From the NCBI GenBank assembly GCA_026770585.1, contig MU646460.1, positions 109,620-121,346 of the forward strand: DNA of 11,727 nucleotides. Direction: 5' to 3'. Numbering within the stretch: the first letter of the stretch is position 1; every line of letters begins with the position of its first letter. Below are positions 1 to 6,306 of this stretch, one piece after another. The DNA is from Baffinella frigidus (Eukaryota > Cryptophyceae > Cryptomonadales > Baffinellaceae). The translations under genes were made by a program, and so were the position numbers. The notes beneath the pieces were generated by a model. The model saw only the letters and a list, made by a program, of their open reading frames with translations, was not told the origin of the DNA and ran no database searches.

Positions 1-118
1 GACAGCGAGAGAGTGTGTGTGTGGGAGTGAGTGACACACAGCGCGAAAAAGAGATGGCGCGAGACATAGAGAGCGAGCGAGAGAGACAGGAGGATGAGGG
101 GGATGAGGGGGAGGAAGG
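1..118. repeat. GA/GT-rich low-complexity tract
   Basis: The stretch is built from GAGA, GTGT and GAGG runs. Open frames on the plus strand here are an effect of the purine-rich repeat, give an Arg/Glu-rich peptide of no family, and are not called as genes. Confidence 0.7.
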
Positions 119-132
119 GGGGAGGGCGCTAC

Positions 133-180
133 CAGGTAGGGTTGACCGTTGCCGAAGCCTTCCATCACGATCCCCAGCCC
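133..180 (-). CDS. Weak candidate exon, 16 codons
   Basis: On the minus strand a TCGCAG acceptor precedes 48 nt that read GLGIVMEGFGNGQPYL, and a CTG|GTAGCG donor follows. Both ends are phase 0, like most exons of the coiled-coil gene upstream in transcription. The peptide is Gly-rich and does not continue the coiled coil, so it could be a later exon of the same gene, an exon of another gene, or chance. No partial copies of its edges are seen nearby, unlike the firmer exons. Confidence 0.22.
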
Positions 181-457
181 CTGCGACCACGCCACGCCCC
201 ATCTCATACGGAAACACTTACAATTTATGATCTTCGTATACGTTGTATGCTTGGTGATATACGACTCTGGGTATGTCCCTCGAGATTATCTTCTCTCTAG
301 TGTGACCTCCCCAGAGTCTATCAACTGAATTTCAATAAAAATTACTACACGTTGGCTTTAATATGACTATTAGAGATCGTTTTGTGCAGTAAAGTTCATT
401 GAATCCAGTTTATAAATTATAAGTGTTTGCGTATGAGATCAGTCCCAACACTCCTGC
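181..457. other. No gene seen; A+T-richer spacer
   Basis: The segment is richer in A and T than the rest. A plus-strand AATAAA occurs near 333, but no gene that it could terminate is seen. I find no exon, repeat or hairpin of note. Confidence 0.4.
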
Positions 458-582
458 GACTTTGTGTCAGACACCATTGCAGGACGAGACTAGTGTGCCA
501 GACACCAGTAGAGGACGTGACTGGTGTGTCGGAAACGAGTGGATGACGCGACTAGTGTGTCAGACACCAGTGGCGACGTGGA
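458..582. repeat. 31-bp minisatellite, four copies
   Basis: Units start at 458, 488, 519 and 550 (periods 30, 31, 31). Each contains a version of GACTAGTGTGTCAGACACCA. Each unit is partly self-complementary (ACTGGTGT against ACACCAGT), so the array could form serial hairpins. A second 31-bp minisatellite lies at 8474-8645, with a different unit. Confidence 0.8.
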
Positions 583-599
583 TTGAATGTGCCTGGCAT

Positions 600-860
600 A
601 CGAGATTGGGAGCCTGGCGGATCTGTTGCAGGAGGCGTCGATGGTACATATCGCCAACAGAGACAATAATCAGAATACTCGACGTCCCACACACTGTGCG
701 AACGAAGGAATTCTTGGCTCAGCTGAGCCACAGAGAATCGGTTAGGATATCCGTAGGAACGACCCTTTGTCCCTGCGGATGGCCTACCATAGGCTCTGTG
801 GAGCACTTACTCATGGGTTATTCAATCAAACCTCTTTGTGGTCCTCTGTGCAGGGAGGGC
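600..860 (+). pseudogene. Possible non-LTR retrotransposon C-terminal zinc-knuckle remnant
   Basis: A plus-strand frame open from 423 to 881 contains FLAQLSHRES, then about ten residues on LCPCG, and then VEHLL (codons near 763-811). The order AQL...CPCG...EHLL resembles the zinc-binding region (zf-RVT) downstream of reverse transcriptase in many LINE-type elements. The terminal Cys after EHLL is missing, no reverse transcriptase motif is seen nearby, and the frame begins in a minisatellite. It could be a short decayed fragment or chance resemblance. Confidence 0.2.
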
Positions 861-961
861 AGGGGGGGCACTCGAGGCTAGAAATGTGACTATTTTAAAA
901 GTTTTAACTTTACTAGTCCTTGACAAGTGGACCGCAAGTAATTTTCACACAAATGTCGCGT

Positions 962-1003
962 TTGGTCACATTCCTGGAGGAATTCCTCCAGGAACGTGAC
1001 CAA
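962..1003. repeat. 42-bp near-perfect palindrome
   Basis: TTGGTCAC (962-969) pairs with GTGACCAA (996-1003) around a perfect 24-bp palindrome at 971-994, whose half is TTCCTGGAGGAA. Only the A970/C995 pair fails, so 20 of 21 pairs match with no loop. It could extrude as a cruciform or mark a small palindromic insertion. It lies downstream of the last firm exon, in presumed intron. Confidence 0.85.
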
Positions 1004-1079
1004 GCCTGCCCGTGACTGGTACTAAATTTGGCAACCCCACATTTAAAATACTTCCTTTTCCAGCCTCGAGTGGGGCGAC

Positions 1080-1116
1080 CCGCCTTTGCCAGGTGGTCTT
1101 CGTCCTGAGTCGCGAT
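1080..1116 (-). pseudogene. 3'-edge echo of exon 1318-1413
   Basis: The minus strand reads ATQDED here, as in exon 1318-1413 (GCGACTCAGGACGAAGAC against GCGACACAAGACGAAGAC), then ends at GCGG|GTCGCC, which parallels the GCG|GTTCTG donor of the full exon. A fragment resembling the exon's KLEKE stretch follows at about 1054-1072, with a stop soon after. The copy supports a donor at 1317, rather than the gene ending at the in-frame stop at 1294. Confidence 0.6.
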
Positions 1117-1151
1117 TTCGTGAACAACCCAGACGTGCACACGTCGTATCA

Positions 1152-1175
1152 CCCTACGGTAGGCAATCCGTAGGG
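1152..1175. repeat. CCCTACGG hairpin (CCTACGG family)
   Basis: Perfect 8-bp arms CCCTACGG and CCGTAGGG enclose TAGGCAAT. The same CCTACGGTAGGC core recurs at 5750, 6944, 7366 and 9711. The copy at 5741-5800 also shares the flanking GTAGGGACATAG and CGGATG. Confidence 0.8.
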
Positions 1176-1317
1176 ACATAGGGGTTTCCCGACGGATGTC
1201 CTAACCGAACGTCGCTCAATAATGACCAGGGAATCCTCCGGCAGGCTGAAAATGGATCAAGCCACATCATGAAGGTGGTCTGCTTCGGAAGGGCTAGTGG
1301 GGGGGCGGGGGCAGAAC

Positions 1318-1413
1318 CGCCATAGTTGGGCGGTCTTCGTCTTGTGTCGCGTCCATAAAGTTGGCTGACATCTGGGACGCGACCAGCTCCTTTTCCAGCT
1401 TCCGATTGTACGC
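1318..1413 (-). CDS. Coiled-coil protein exon (AYNRKLEKEL)
   Basis: The acceptor is CTCTCGCAG|GCG and the likely donor is GCG|GTTCTG, giving 96 nt, phase 0 at both ends. It codes AYNRKLEKELVASQ, then 18 more residues including MDATQDEDRP. The Leu positions continue the heptad register of exon 2078-2131 if the two are joined. If the donor is not used, the frame runs on through four prolines to a stop at 1294-1296, which would make this the last exon. The donor-side echo at 1080-1116 argues for splicing instead. The family is not recognised. Confidence 0.6.
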
Positions 1414-1443
1414 CTGCGAGAGGACGTGACCAGGGCGTGACCA

Positions 1444-1524
1444 TTTCGCGACGCCTCGCGAAAGGCTCCAGTTGACTGATTTGCCTCGGTTGACTGATCC
1501 GTGTGTCGGGTTGACTGATCCGTG
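1444..1524. repeat. Short hairpin plus GTTGACTGATCC tandem copies
   Basis: TTTCGCGA (1444-1451) and TCGCGAAA (1456-1463) form an 8-bp stem with a 4-base loop. Next come three spaced copies of GTTGACTGAT at 1471, 1489 and 1510, the last two extending to TCCGTG. No coding role is seen. Confidence 0.65.
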
Positions 1525-1640
1525 CAGCGTGTGTCCCAGGGATGTGACTAATCCTGAAACCGAGGAGGACACACCCGGGACTCCCGGAGCACTCCCGAAA
1601 GTCGACGTATCAGTGCCAGCATAAAACAGCAAGGTTATTG

Positions 1641-1860
1641 TATACAGTAGCACCCTATACAATATACAGTAGCACCCTATACAATAACACATTATTGTAT
1701 ACAGTAGCACGCCGTACATGCCATTGCAGGGCTGCTTCCGTGGTCGTAAGATGTGAGACCAGGAGCAAACCAGCAAGTACGGGCGCACACCCTGATTCTG
1801 GCATTCCAGCACCCTATGGACGCACCCATTGTATAGGGTGCTACGGTATACAATACAGTA
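1641..1860. repeat. 22-bp tandem copies and distal inverted copy
   Basis: TATACAGTAGCACCCTATAC plus AA is repeated head to tail at 1641-1662 and 1663-1684, with a partial third copy at 1698-1710. The opposite orientation (TTGTATAGGGTGCTAC) occurs at 1829-1844, followed by another GTATACAATACAGTA. The pair could form a large stem-loop. It lies within the presumed intron between exons 2078-2131 and 1318-1413. Confidence 0.75.
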
Positions 1861-1922
1861 AGGTGCTCCGGAACGCAGAATGAGGTTGGCGCCGGAATTA
1901 GGGCGTCCGCCCTTAACTCCTC

Positions 1923-2001
<79 letters not shown>

Positions 2002-2074
2002 ACACGCAAGCAAGCAAGCAAGCGAGCAAGCACGCTGGCGAGCGAGCAAGCGAGCGAGCGAGCAAGCAAGCAAG
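1923..2074. repeat. (AAGC)n microsatellite
   Basis: About 20 perfect AAGC units are followed by a degenerate part with AGCG and CACG variants. It begins almost directly after the donor of exon 2078-2131, so in the transcript it is (GCTT)n at the start of an intron. It keeps all frames open on both strands, which explains long Leu-Ala-Cys and Lys-Gln-Ala-Ser frames here; I reject those as genes. Confidence 0.95.
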
Positions 2075-2077
2075 AAC

Positions 2078-2131
2078 CTGAGATTCCCGGAGCGCCCCCC
2101 GCATGTCGTTCAGCTCCTTCCCCATAGCCAC
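2078..2131 (-). CDS. Coiled-coil protein exon (VAMGKELND)
   Basis: The acceptor is GAAAGCAG|GTG, directly preceded in the transcript by a C-rich telomere-like tract; the donor is CTCAG|GTTCTT. The 54 nt code VAMGKELNDMRGALRESQ (18 aa), phase 0-0. Core positions M3, L7, M10 and L14 follow a heptad spacing that exon 1318-1413 continues. A truncated copy of its 5' edge with acceptor lies upstream at 2237-2253. The product would be part of an alpha-helical rod; the family is unknown. Confidence 0.65.
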
Positions 2132-2139
2132 CTGCTTTC

Positions 2140-2297
2140 GGTTTGGGGTTTAGGGTTTAGGGTTTAGGTTTCGGGTTCAGGGTTTAGGGTTCAGGGTTTA
2201 GGGTTCAGGGTTCAGGGTTCAGGGTGGTCAAAGTTCTCCTTCCCCATCGCCACCTGCTCGAGGAATATGGCTCAGGGTTCAGGGTTCAGGGTTCAGG
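2140..2297. repeat. Telomere-like TTTAGGG/TTCAGGG tract with an embedded acceptor echo
   Basis: TTTAGGG and TTCAGGG heptamers fill 2140-2226 and resume at 2272-2297. Between them, 2237-2253 repeats the first 17 nt of exon 2078-2131 (GTGGCGATGGGGAAGGA on the minus strand) with its own CGAGCAG acceptor; the codons after the copy diverge. The tract is G-rich on plus and therefore C-rich in the transcript. Confidence 0.8.
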
Positions 2298-2515
2298 GGA
2301 GATGGAGAGAGAGGCATCTGCCCCCCCCCACACTCTCTCGTCATCATCGTCTCCATCTCCATCCAAACCTCCTTCCTGACGAAACCTGATTCCTCAACCT
2401 TTCTGCATCTCCCCCACCTCCATCCAAATCATATTCTCTGCCTTATTCACCCCATGTCCCATCTGTCCACGCACTCTCTCGCGCCTCACCGGTCGCTCTT
2501 CAGCTGAACGCTATC
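2298..2515. other. No gene seen; C/T-rich spacer
   Basis: The plus strand is rich in CTCC and ATCC words, but I see no exon edges, hairpins or repeat units. It lies inside the presumed intron between exons 3391-3417 and 2078-2131. Confidence 0.4.
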
Positions 2516-3125
2516 TCTCTTTCTCTCATTCTCTTTCTCTTTCTTTCTCTCTCTCTCCTTTCTCGCGCGCGCGCGCTCTCTCTCTCTATCTATCTATATC
2601 TCTCTCTCTCTATCTATCTATATCTCTCTCTCTCTATCTATCGCTCTCTCTCTCTATCTATCTCTCTATCTATCTATATATATATATATCTCTATCTATC
2701 GCTCTCTCTCTCTATCTATCTATATCTCTCTCTCTCTATCTATCTATATCTCTCTCTCTCTATCTATCGCTCTCTCTCTCTATCTATCTATCTATCTATC
2801 TATATATATATATATCTCTATCTATCTCTCTCTCTCTCTATCTATCGCTCTCTCTCTCTATCTATCTATCTATCTATCTATATATATATATATCTCTATC
2901 TATCGCTCTCTCTCTCTATCTATCTATATCTTTCTCTCTCTATCTATCTATCTATATCACTCTCTCTCTATCTATCTATATATATCTCTCTCTATCTATC
3001 TATATCTCTCTCTTTTTCTCGCCGGACGCTCTTCAGCTGCTGCCCCCACTTTCTCTCCTCGCTCTCTTACTCGCTCTCCTTCTCGCTGTCTATCTCTCTC
3101 CCTCTCTCTCTCTATCTCTCTCTCG
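2516..3125. repeat. Compound (TC)n/(TATC)n/(TA)n satellite
   Basis: About 600 bp of TCTC, TATC and TATA runs with short CGCG islands. A higher-order unit is visible: TCTATCTATC, then a TATATATATA block, then TCTCTATCTATC and GCTCTCTC. It recurs near 2660, 2790 and 2870. In the transcript this is a purine-rich GA/GATA tract. Confidence 0.95.
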
Positions 3126-3143
3126 CGCGCGCGCTCTTTCTAT

Positions 3144-3283
3144 ACGCGGTGGGCATGTTGGGATCAATCAGTGTGTGTGTATGTGTGTGTGTGCGCGCGC
3201 GCGAGAGAGAGAGAGAGACAGAGAGAGAGAGAGAGAAGCTGGCCGCGAGACGGTGCGGGCTATCGTAGTCCTGGTCCCCTCCT
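3144..3283 (-). pseudogene. Duplicate of the 3351-3430 segment with a broken pseudo-exon
   Basis: 3144-3170 and 3237-3283 match 3351-3377 and 3384-3430 closely. A (GT)n(GC)n(GA)n microsatellite at 3171-3236 sits where the sister copy has only a few bases. The pseudo-exon at 3244-3270 reads DYDSPHRLA on the minus strand, but the strong GTGAGC donor of the sister copy is replaced by GCCAGC. Confidence 0.65.
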
Positions 3284-3390
3284 TCCCCCAAGACTTTCAC
3301 CGTTGCACACCAACAAGGACTTTCAACACGAGGTCGCTCGAGAGCGGAATACGCAGTGGGCACGTTGGGAGCAATCACGGGAAAGCTCAC

Positions 3391-3417
3391 CGCGAGGCGG
3401 TCCGGGCTATCGTAGTC
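3391..3417 (-). CDS. Candidate micro-exon DYDSPDRLA
   Basis: A GGACCAG|GAC acceptor and a GCG|GTGAGC donor, the best consensus donor in the window, delimit 27 nt coding DYDSPDRLA, phase 0-0. An alternative acceptor (GAAGCAG) eight bases upstream would put it out of phase. The peptide contains Pro and does not keep the heptad register, so if used it would interrupt the rod. It may be a skipped or alternative exon, or an intronic decoy. Confidence 0.38.
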
Positions 3418-3675
3418 CTGGTCCCCTGCTTCCACCCCCCCTCGCCGCCGCGTCGCCGCTGAGGAGGTGTCCGTCGACGATAGATCCTGCCCCCCCAGAG
3501 AGACTGTTCAGAGAGGCTGTTCACCGAAGCTCTCTCTTTCTCTCTCTCTCTCTCTCACACACACACCCCCCCCCCCTCCCCACAGTATTGCACACGGTAG
3601 CACACGGCGTAATGCGGTTGACGCCGTTCTTAGGTCAACCCGTGGGGACATTCTGCGCGCGGGCGGGTCGGGTGC

Positions 3676-3716
3676 CGATAGGCGAGAGGCTGGGCGCGGC
3701 CAAGCGTCTCAACACG
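3676..3716 (-). pseudogene. 3'-edge echo of exon 4107-4197 (second copy)
   Basis: The minus strand reads [13 protein letters not shown]-like codons ending CTATCG|GCACCC, matching [12 protein letters not shown] and CTATCG|GTACCC of the full exon. The donor dinucleotide has become GC. Upstream homology is lost, so only the exon end is kept. Confidence 0.65.
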
Positions 3717-3847
3717 TGCTGGCACACACCCTGCCCTGCGTCTTGCTGTCCATTTATTACTCATTATTTATTGTTCTGTACAGCAGTACGTACAGGGAAG
3801 TACGTCAGCAGTACGCACAGGGGACGGTCGTCACGCGGGGCGGGTAC

Positions 3848-3922
3848 CGATAGACGAGAGGCAGATCGGCCGAGCGTTTCGACGCGAAGTTGCAGCGTTG
3901 CCACCTGCCTCTCCGCCGAAGA
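3848..3922 (-). pseudogene. 3'-edge echo of exon 4107-4197 (first copy)
   Basis: The minus strand codes [20 protein letters not shown] and ends at the same TATCG|GTACCC donor as the full exon. The homology continues well past the donor into the intron: 3822-3847 matches 4081-4106. The exon's first ten codons are diverged or absent. An internal GGCAG|GTGGCA could act as an acceptor. Confidence 0.75.
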
Positions 3923-3950
3923 ATCTCCACCTCCGTGTCTCAGTCTACTT

Positions 3951-3981
3951 GGGCTGACAAGTCAGCGTGACTTGTCAGCCC
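3951..3981. repeat. Perfect 14-bp stem hairpin
   Basis: GGGCTGACAAGTCA and TGACTTGTCAGCCC pair perfectly around GCG. It lies between the two nearest copies of the 4107-4197 junction and is not seen elsewhere in the window. Confidence 0.9.
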
Positions 3982-4019
3982 TATCGGTACCCGCAATACT
4001 GGTGTGTGTGTGAGAGAGA

Positions 4020-4050
<31 letters not shown>

Positions 4051-4106
4051 CTTCGTTGAACAGTCTCTGTGAACGTATGGGCACGGTCGTCACGCGGGGC
4101 GGGTAC

Positions 4107-4197
4107 CGATAGGCGAGAGGCAGATCGGCCAAGCATTTCGACGCGGAGGTTGAGCGTTGCCACTTGGCTCTCTGCCGCCACGGCCCGCGCCCGGATC
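4107..4197 (-). CDS. Coiled-coil protein exon (IRARAVAAES)
   Basis: The acceptor is ACCCCGCAG|G, right after a C-rich telomere-like tract; the donor is CTATCG|GTACCC. The 91 nt enter in phase 2: the AG left by exon 5162-5232 plus the first G make Arg. They then code IRARAVAAESQVATLNLRVE and ten more residues ending SASRLS. Core residues I, A, A, V, L, V, L, A, L follow strict 3-4 spacing and continue the register of the preceding exon across the phase-2 junction, good evidence that both exons are real. Echoes of its 3' edge lie at 3848-3922 and 3676-3716, and of its 5' edge at 4373-4435. Confidence 0.75.
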
Positions 4198-4200
4198 CTG

Positions 4201-4372
4201 CGGGGTTATGGTGTATGGTTTATGGGTTATGGTTTATGGTGTATTTTTCATGTTTCGTTTTTATGTTTCGTGGTTTATTGTTGATGGGTTATGGTTTTGG
4301 TTTTTATGGGTTTGGGGTTTGGGGTTCAGGATTTAGCTGAATGCGGTATTGTTTTTATGGTTTATAGTTTAT
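4201..4372. repeat. TTTATGG/TTATGGG heptamer tract
   Basis: The tract is built mainly of GGTTTAT and GGGTTAT heptamers, one-base variants of TTTAGGG. It touches the acceptor of exon 4107-4197, where its transcript sense (CCATAAACC) would serve as the pyrimidine-containing tract. Confidence 0.75.
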
Positions 4373-4435
4373 GGAGGTTGAGCGTTGCCACTTTGCTCTC
4401 TGCCGCTACGGCCCGTGCTTTGATCCTGCGGGGTT
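4373..4435 (-). pseudogene. 5'-edge echo of exon 4107-4197
   Basis: After a CCCGCAG|G acceptor the minus strand reads IKARAVAAESKVATLNLH, matching IRARAVAAESQVATLNLR. It then breaks off directly into the TTTATGG tract, and no donor follows. Both copies of this acceptor are preceded in the transcript by the same kind of heptamer tract, so a unit of about 238 bp (acceptor edge plus tract) has been duplicated. Confidence 0.75.
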
Positions 4436-4436
4436 A

Positions 4437-4612
4437 TGGGTTATGGGTTATGGTTTATGGATTATGGTTTAATTTTTTAAATTTCAAATTTTCATTGTTC
4501 ATGGTTTATTGTTGATGGGTTATGGGTTATGAGTCATGTTTTATGGGTTATGGTTCATGGTTTATGGGTTATATGGGTTTTGGTTTTGGGGTGCAGGGTT
4601 TAGTGGGATGAG
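4437..4612. repeat. Second TTTATGG/TTATGGG heptamer tract
   Basis: The same heptamer variants as 4201-4372, directly upstream (in the transcript) of the echo acceptor at 4436-4437. An A/T-rich interruption lies at 4471-4496. Confidence 0.75.
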
Positions 4613-4622
4613 GTATTGTCGA

Positions 4623-4838
4623 GCGGGACGCGCCCTGTCACGGCGCGCCAGATATTTGCTGTCAAGCAAACGGGGCAGGGGACCAGCTTTCTTTCTTTGC
4701 TTGACAGTAAATATCACGCGCGCGGGTCAGGGGACCAGCTGGGGACGCATCATGGACTTGCTCAATAGCAATAGCAATAGCATGCGCAATAGCAATGTTG
4801 CAATAGCATGCTATTGCAACCGGGTCAGGGGACCAGCT
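4623..4838. repeat. Cluster of hairpins and three direct repeats
   Basis: GATATTTGCTGTCAAGCAAA (4651-4670) is inverted, with one mismatch, at 4696-4715. A perfect 24-bp palindrome with half GTTGCAATAGCA lies at 4797-4820, next to AATAGC direct repeats (4763-4795). The 18-mer CGGGTCAGGGGACCAGCT occurs at 4723-4740 and 4821-4838, and with one change at 4671-4688. Each of the three 18-mers directly follows, or sits between the arms of, a palindrome. The arrangement suggests repeated insertion of one hairpin unit with different inner loops. Confidence 0.75.
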
Positions 4839-4840
4839 GT

Positions 4841-4905
4841 CTTTTCCGCTGCAAAGTTGACGAATTTGAACCGCATACCCAGGGTGTCAACTTGAGAATA
4901 GTCTG
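4841..4905. repeat. Dispersed 65-75 bp repeat, copy 1
   Basis: CTTTTCCGCTG, AAAGTTGACGAA, ACCGCA, CAGGGTGTCAACTTGAGAA and GTCTG are shared with copies at 5077-5154 and, more diverged, 10595-10664. On the minus strand all three keep an open frame with similar residues (VDTLGMRFKFVNF here). Confidence 0.7.
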
Positions 4906-4991
4906 TATATCCGAATGGGGGAGAGCTAGGAATTGGGTCGGTGGCTGAGTGGATGGTTTATGGGGTAGGGGGTAAGGTTTAGGGCGAGCAC

Positions 4992-5031
4992 CTGAGGGGT
5001 TCAGCGTCGTTGGAGGAGGCAGGTGTGTGCT
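4992..5031 (-). pseudogene. 3'-edge echo of exon 5162-5232
   Basis: The minus strand reads SSNDAEPLR-like codons and ends CTCAG|GTGCTCGC, matching SSNDAELIR and ATCAG|GTGCTCGC of the full exon. The 5' half of the exon is absent. The distance to the real donor is 170 bp. Confidence 0.75.
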
Positions 5032-5076
5032 CTATTTGAGCGCTGTATCAGTCTATTTACGCTCGCCAATTCGGAG

Positions 5077-5154
5077 AGCCCGGGCGCTTTTCCGCTGCTC
5101 CAAAGTTGACGAACTTGTACCGCACCCCCAGCGTGTCAACTTGAGAACAGTCTG
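5077..5154. repeat. Dispersed 65-75 bp repeat, copy 2
   Basis: The copy lies just inside the intron after the donor of exon 5162-5232. It adds AGCCCGGGCGC at its left, a word also present in the third copy (AGCCCGGGCTC at 10597). The minus-strand frame reads VDTLGVRYKFVNFGAAEK. Confidence 0.75.
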
Positions 5155-5161
5155 CGAGCAC

Positions 5162-5232
5162 CTGATGAGCTCGGCGTCGTTGGAGGAGGTGGTTGTGTGC
5201 TCTTCGTCCAGCACTCGCTTCAGCGTCTTCAC
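5162..5232 (-). CDS. Coiled-coil protein exon (VKTLKRVLDEE)
   Basis: The acceptor is AACCATCAG|GTG, directly after a C-rich (CCCCAAA) tract; the donor is CTCATCAG|GTGCTC. The 71 nt code VKTLKRVLDEE, a polar HTTTSSND part and AELI, and end two bases into an Arg codon completed by exon 4107-4197. Heptad positions V1, L4, L8, L22 and the next exon's I, A, A, V keep one register. Joined directly to exon 7586-7699, the register is also unbroken. Two echoes of its 5' edge lie upstream (5315-5341, 5438-5464) and one of its 3' edge downstream (4992-5031). Confidence 0.78.
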
Positions 5233-5600
5233 CTGATGGTTTGGGGTTTGGGGTTTAGTTATTGGGGGTTTGTGTTTGGGGTTTGGGTTTGGGATTAGGG
5301 ATTTGGCGTTTGGTGTCCAGCACCAGCTTCAGCGACTTCACCTGATGGTTTGAAGGTTGGGGTTTGGGGTTTGGTGTTTGGTGTTTGGGGTTTTGTGTTT
5401 GGGGTTTTGATTTGGGATTAGGGATTTGGTGTTTGGTGTCCAGCACCCGCTTCAGCGTCTTCACCTGATGGTTTGGGGTTTGGCGTTTAGGGTCAGTGGT
5501 TGAAGTTTTTGAGAGTTGAGGGTTTGGGGTTTGGGGTGTGGGGTTTGGGGTTTGGATTTGGGATTTGGTGTTTGGTGTTTAGTGTTCAGTGTTCAGGATT
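5233..5600 (-). repeat. TTTGGGG tract with two 5'-edge echoes of exon 5162-5232
   Basis: GGGGTTT heptamers dominate. Embedded at 5315-5341 and 5438-5464 are copies of the first nine codons of the exon (VKSLKLVLD and VKTLKRVLD), each preceded in transcript sense by the same ACCATCAG acceptor. Acceptor positions 5232, 5341 and 5464 give units of 109 and 123 bp. Each copy runs straight into the heptamer tract after GTGCTGGAC, so neither has a donor. Confidence 0.8.
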
Positions 5601-5726
5601 GGCACACGAAAACCCTATGAAAAAGGTGATAGTTTAGTTTGAACATCGTGAAATTTTGGCATCGTTGTCTTGCTTTGATGTGGCCAACATATTCACACTG
5701 CGGACTTCGAACGGATTTCGAATAAC
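5601..5726. other. No gene seen
   Basis: An A/T-richer segment with no exon edge, hairpin or tandem unit that I can find. It is presumed intron. Confidence 0.35.
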
Positions 5727-5773
5727 CCCTACGCGATGAGACATACGACCCTACGGTAGGCAATCGCGTAGGG
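5727..5773. repeat. CCCTACGCGAT hairpin (CCTACGG family)
   Basis: Perfect 11-bp arms CCCTACGCGAT (5727-5737) and ATCGCGTAGGG (5763-5773) enclose a second CCCTACGGTAGGC core at 5749. The sequence from 5741 to about 5796 is related to 1147-1198. Confidence 0.8.
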
Positions 5774-5880
5774 ACATAGCAGGGTTCCTACGGATGAGGT
5801 CACGAAAAGTCGGTGGATTATCCACCGAAAATCCCTTCGTAGCCCGCTGTGTGGGAGGTGAGGAAACCGCTCTATCGCAC

Positions 5881-5982
5881 CCGGGACCCAAGGACCAAAT
5901 TTGCCTGCTTCGCCTCCTGTCTCCTCGTCTCAACCAAATCCTCGGGTGCAAGCAGGGCCTCCTTCCCCGTAGCAGTTTCTAT
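5881..5982 (-). CDS. Candidate exon IETATGKEAL
   Basis: A GGTACCACAG|ATA acceptor and a TCCCGG|GTGCGA donor bound 102 nt coding IETATGKEALLAPEDLVETR plus 14 residues (RQEAKQANLVLGSR), phase 0-0. The end resembles the end of exon 7586-7699 (QETKDANMDLESQ), so it may be a diverged member of that junction family with its own 5' part. Its 34 residues would shift the heptad register, and the flanking exons join perfectly without it, so it is more likely an alternative exon or relic. An echo of its 5' edge lies at 6029-6046. Confidence 0.4.
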
Positions 5983-6028
5983 CTGTGGTACCGCAGCATC
6001 CTACGACGGGGCGTAGGCAGCCCCCCCC

Positions 6029-6054
6029 CCCCGTAGTAGGGCCTATCTGTGGTA
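6029..6054 (-). pseudogene. 5'-edge echo of exon 5881-5982
   Basis: TACCACAG|ATAGGCCCTACTACGGGG on the minus strand matches the acceptor and first six codons of the exon (ATAGAAACTGCTACGGGG). TACCACAGATAGGCCC also appears in the opposite orientation at 6299-6314, so this acceptor fragment brackets the element at 6136-6306 as an inverted pair. Confidence 0.55.
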
Positions 6055-6135
6055 CATTCCTGGGTAGGTTGAATGGGATGGCGGGTCACGCACCTTGAGT
6101 CTCCGGTAGCCGTGCATGCGCCCCGTCCTGGGATA

Positions 6136-6306
6136 CTGCGGTAGAGCGCTTGCGGCAAAACTTGGCCGATTTCAGGAAGAAACTCTTTTCAGAAATCAAG
6201 AATTTGGTACCAGGACGTGACATGTAAACGGATCATCTAACGATTCTGGTACAAATTCTGAAGAAAAACACCCTCCAAAGGTTTTCCCGCAAGCGCTCTA
6301 CCACAG
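6136..6306. mobile_element. MITE-like element with 26-bp terminal inverted repeats
   Basis: The left end CTGCGGTAGAGCGCTTGCGG continues CAAAAC (6136-6161). Its reverse complement occupies 6281-6306 with two mismatches. An inner inverted pair, AATTTGGTACCAG and CTGGTACAAATT, extends the fold. The element is 171 bp, non-coding, and without a clear target-site duplication. It is consistent with a small non-autonomous DNA transposon or a hairpin introner, with no evidence of its transposase. Confidence 0.65.

Larger units (their letters stand above)
3497..4070. mobile_element. Inverted-repeat element with microsatellite arms, about 574 bp
   Basis: The left arm (3497-3591) reads AGAGACTGTTC, GAAGCTCTCTCTC, a (CT)n run, ACACACACACC and CAGTATTGC. 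The right arm (3993-4070) carries the same order on the other strand: GCAATACTG, GGTGTGTGTG, (GA)n, GAGCTTCGTTGAACAGTCTCT. The left arm also has a poly-C run. The interior contains two echoes of exon 4107-4197, so it may be a local inverted duplication rather than a transposon. No transposase is seen. Confidence 0.5.

Noticed and set aside
458-582. CRISPR-like array
   Set aside because: Units are contiguous without unique spacers and the surroundings are eukaryotic; it is a minisatellite.
1294-2131. Long minus-strand frames rich in Leu-Ala-Cys, and the matching plus-strand Lys-Gln-Ala-Ser frame
   Set aside because: They are open only because the (AAGC)n microsatellite has no stop in any frame; the true exon content is the short pieces at 2078-2131 and 1318-1413.
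2140-2300. Chromosome end or true telomere
   Set aside because: The repeats are short, degenerate, interrupted by exon copies and recur at many internal sites, so they are interstitial.
3171-4013. A 280-codon plus-strand open frame
   Set aside because: It runs through GA and CT microsatellites and poly-C, has no recognisable domain, and lies antisense to exon copies whose splice sites and codons fit the minus strand.
5881-5982. Treating this exon as a constitutive part of the rod
   Set aside because: Its 34 residues shift the heptad register, while exons 7586-7699 and 5162-5232 join in perfect register without it; kept only as a low-confidence exon.
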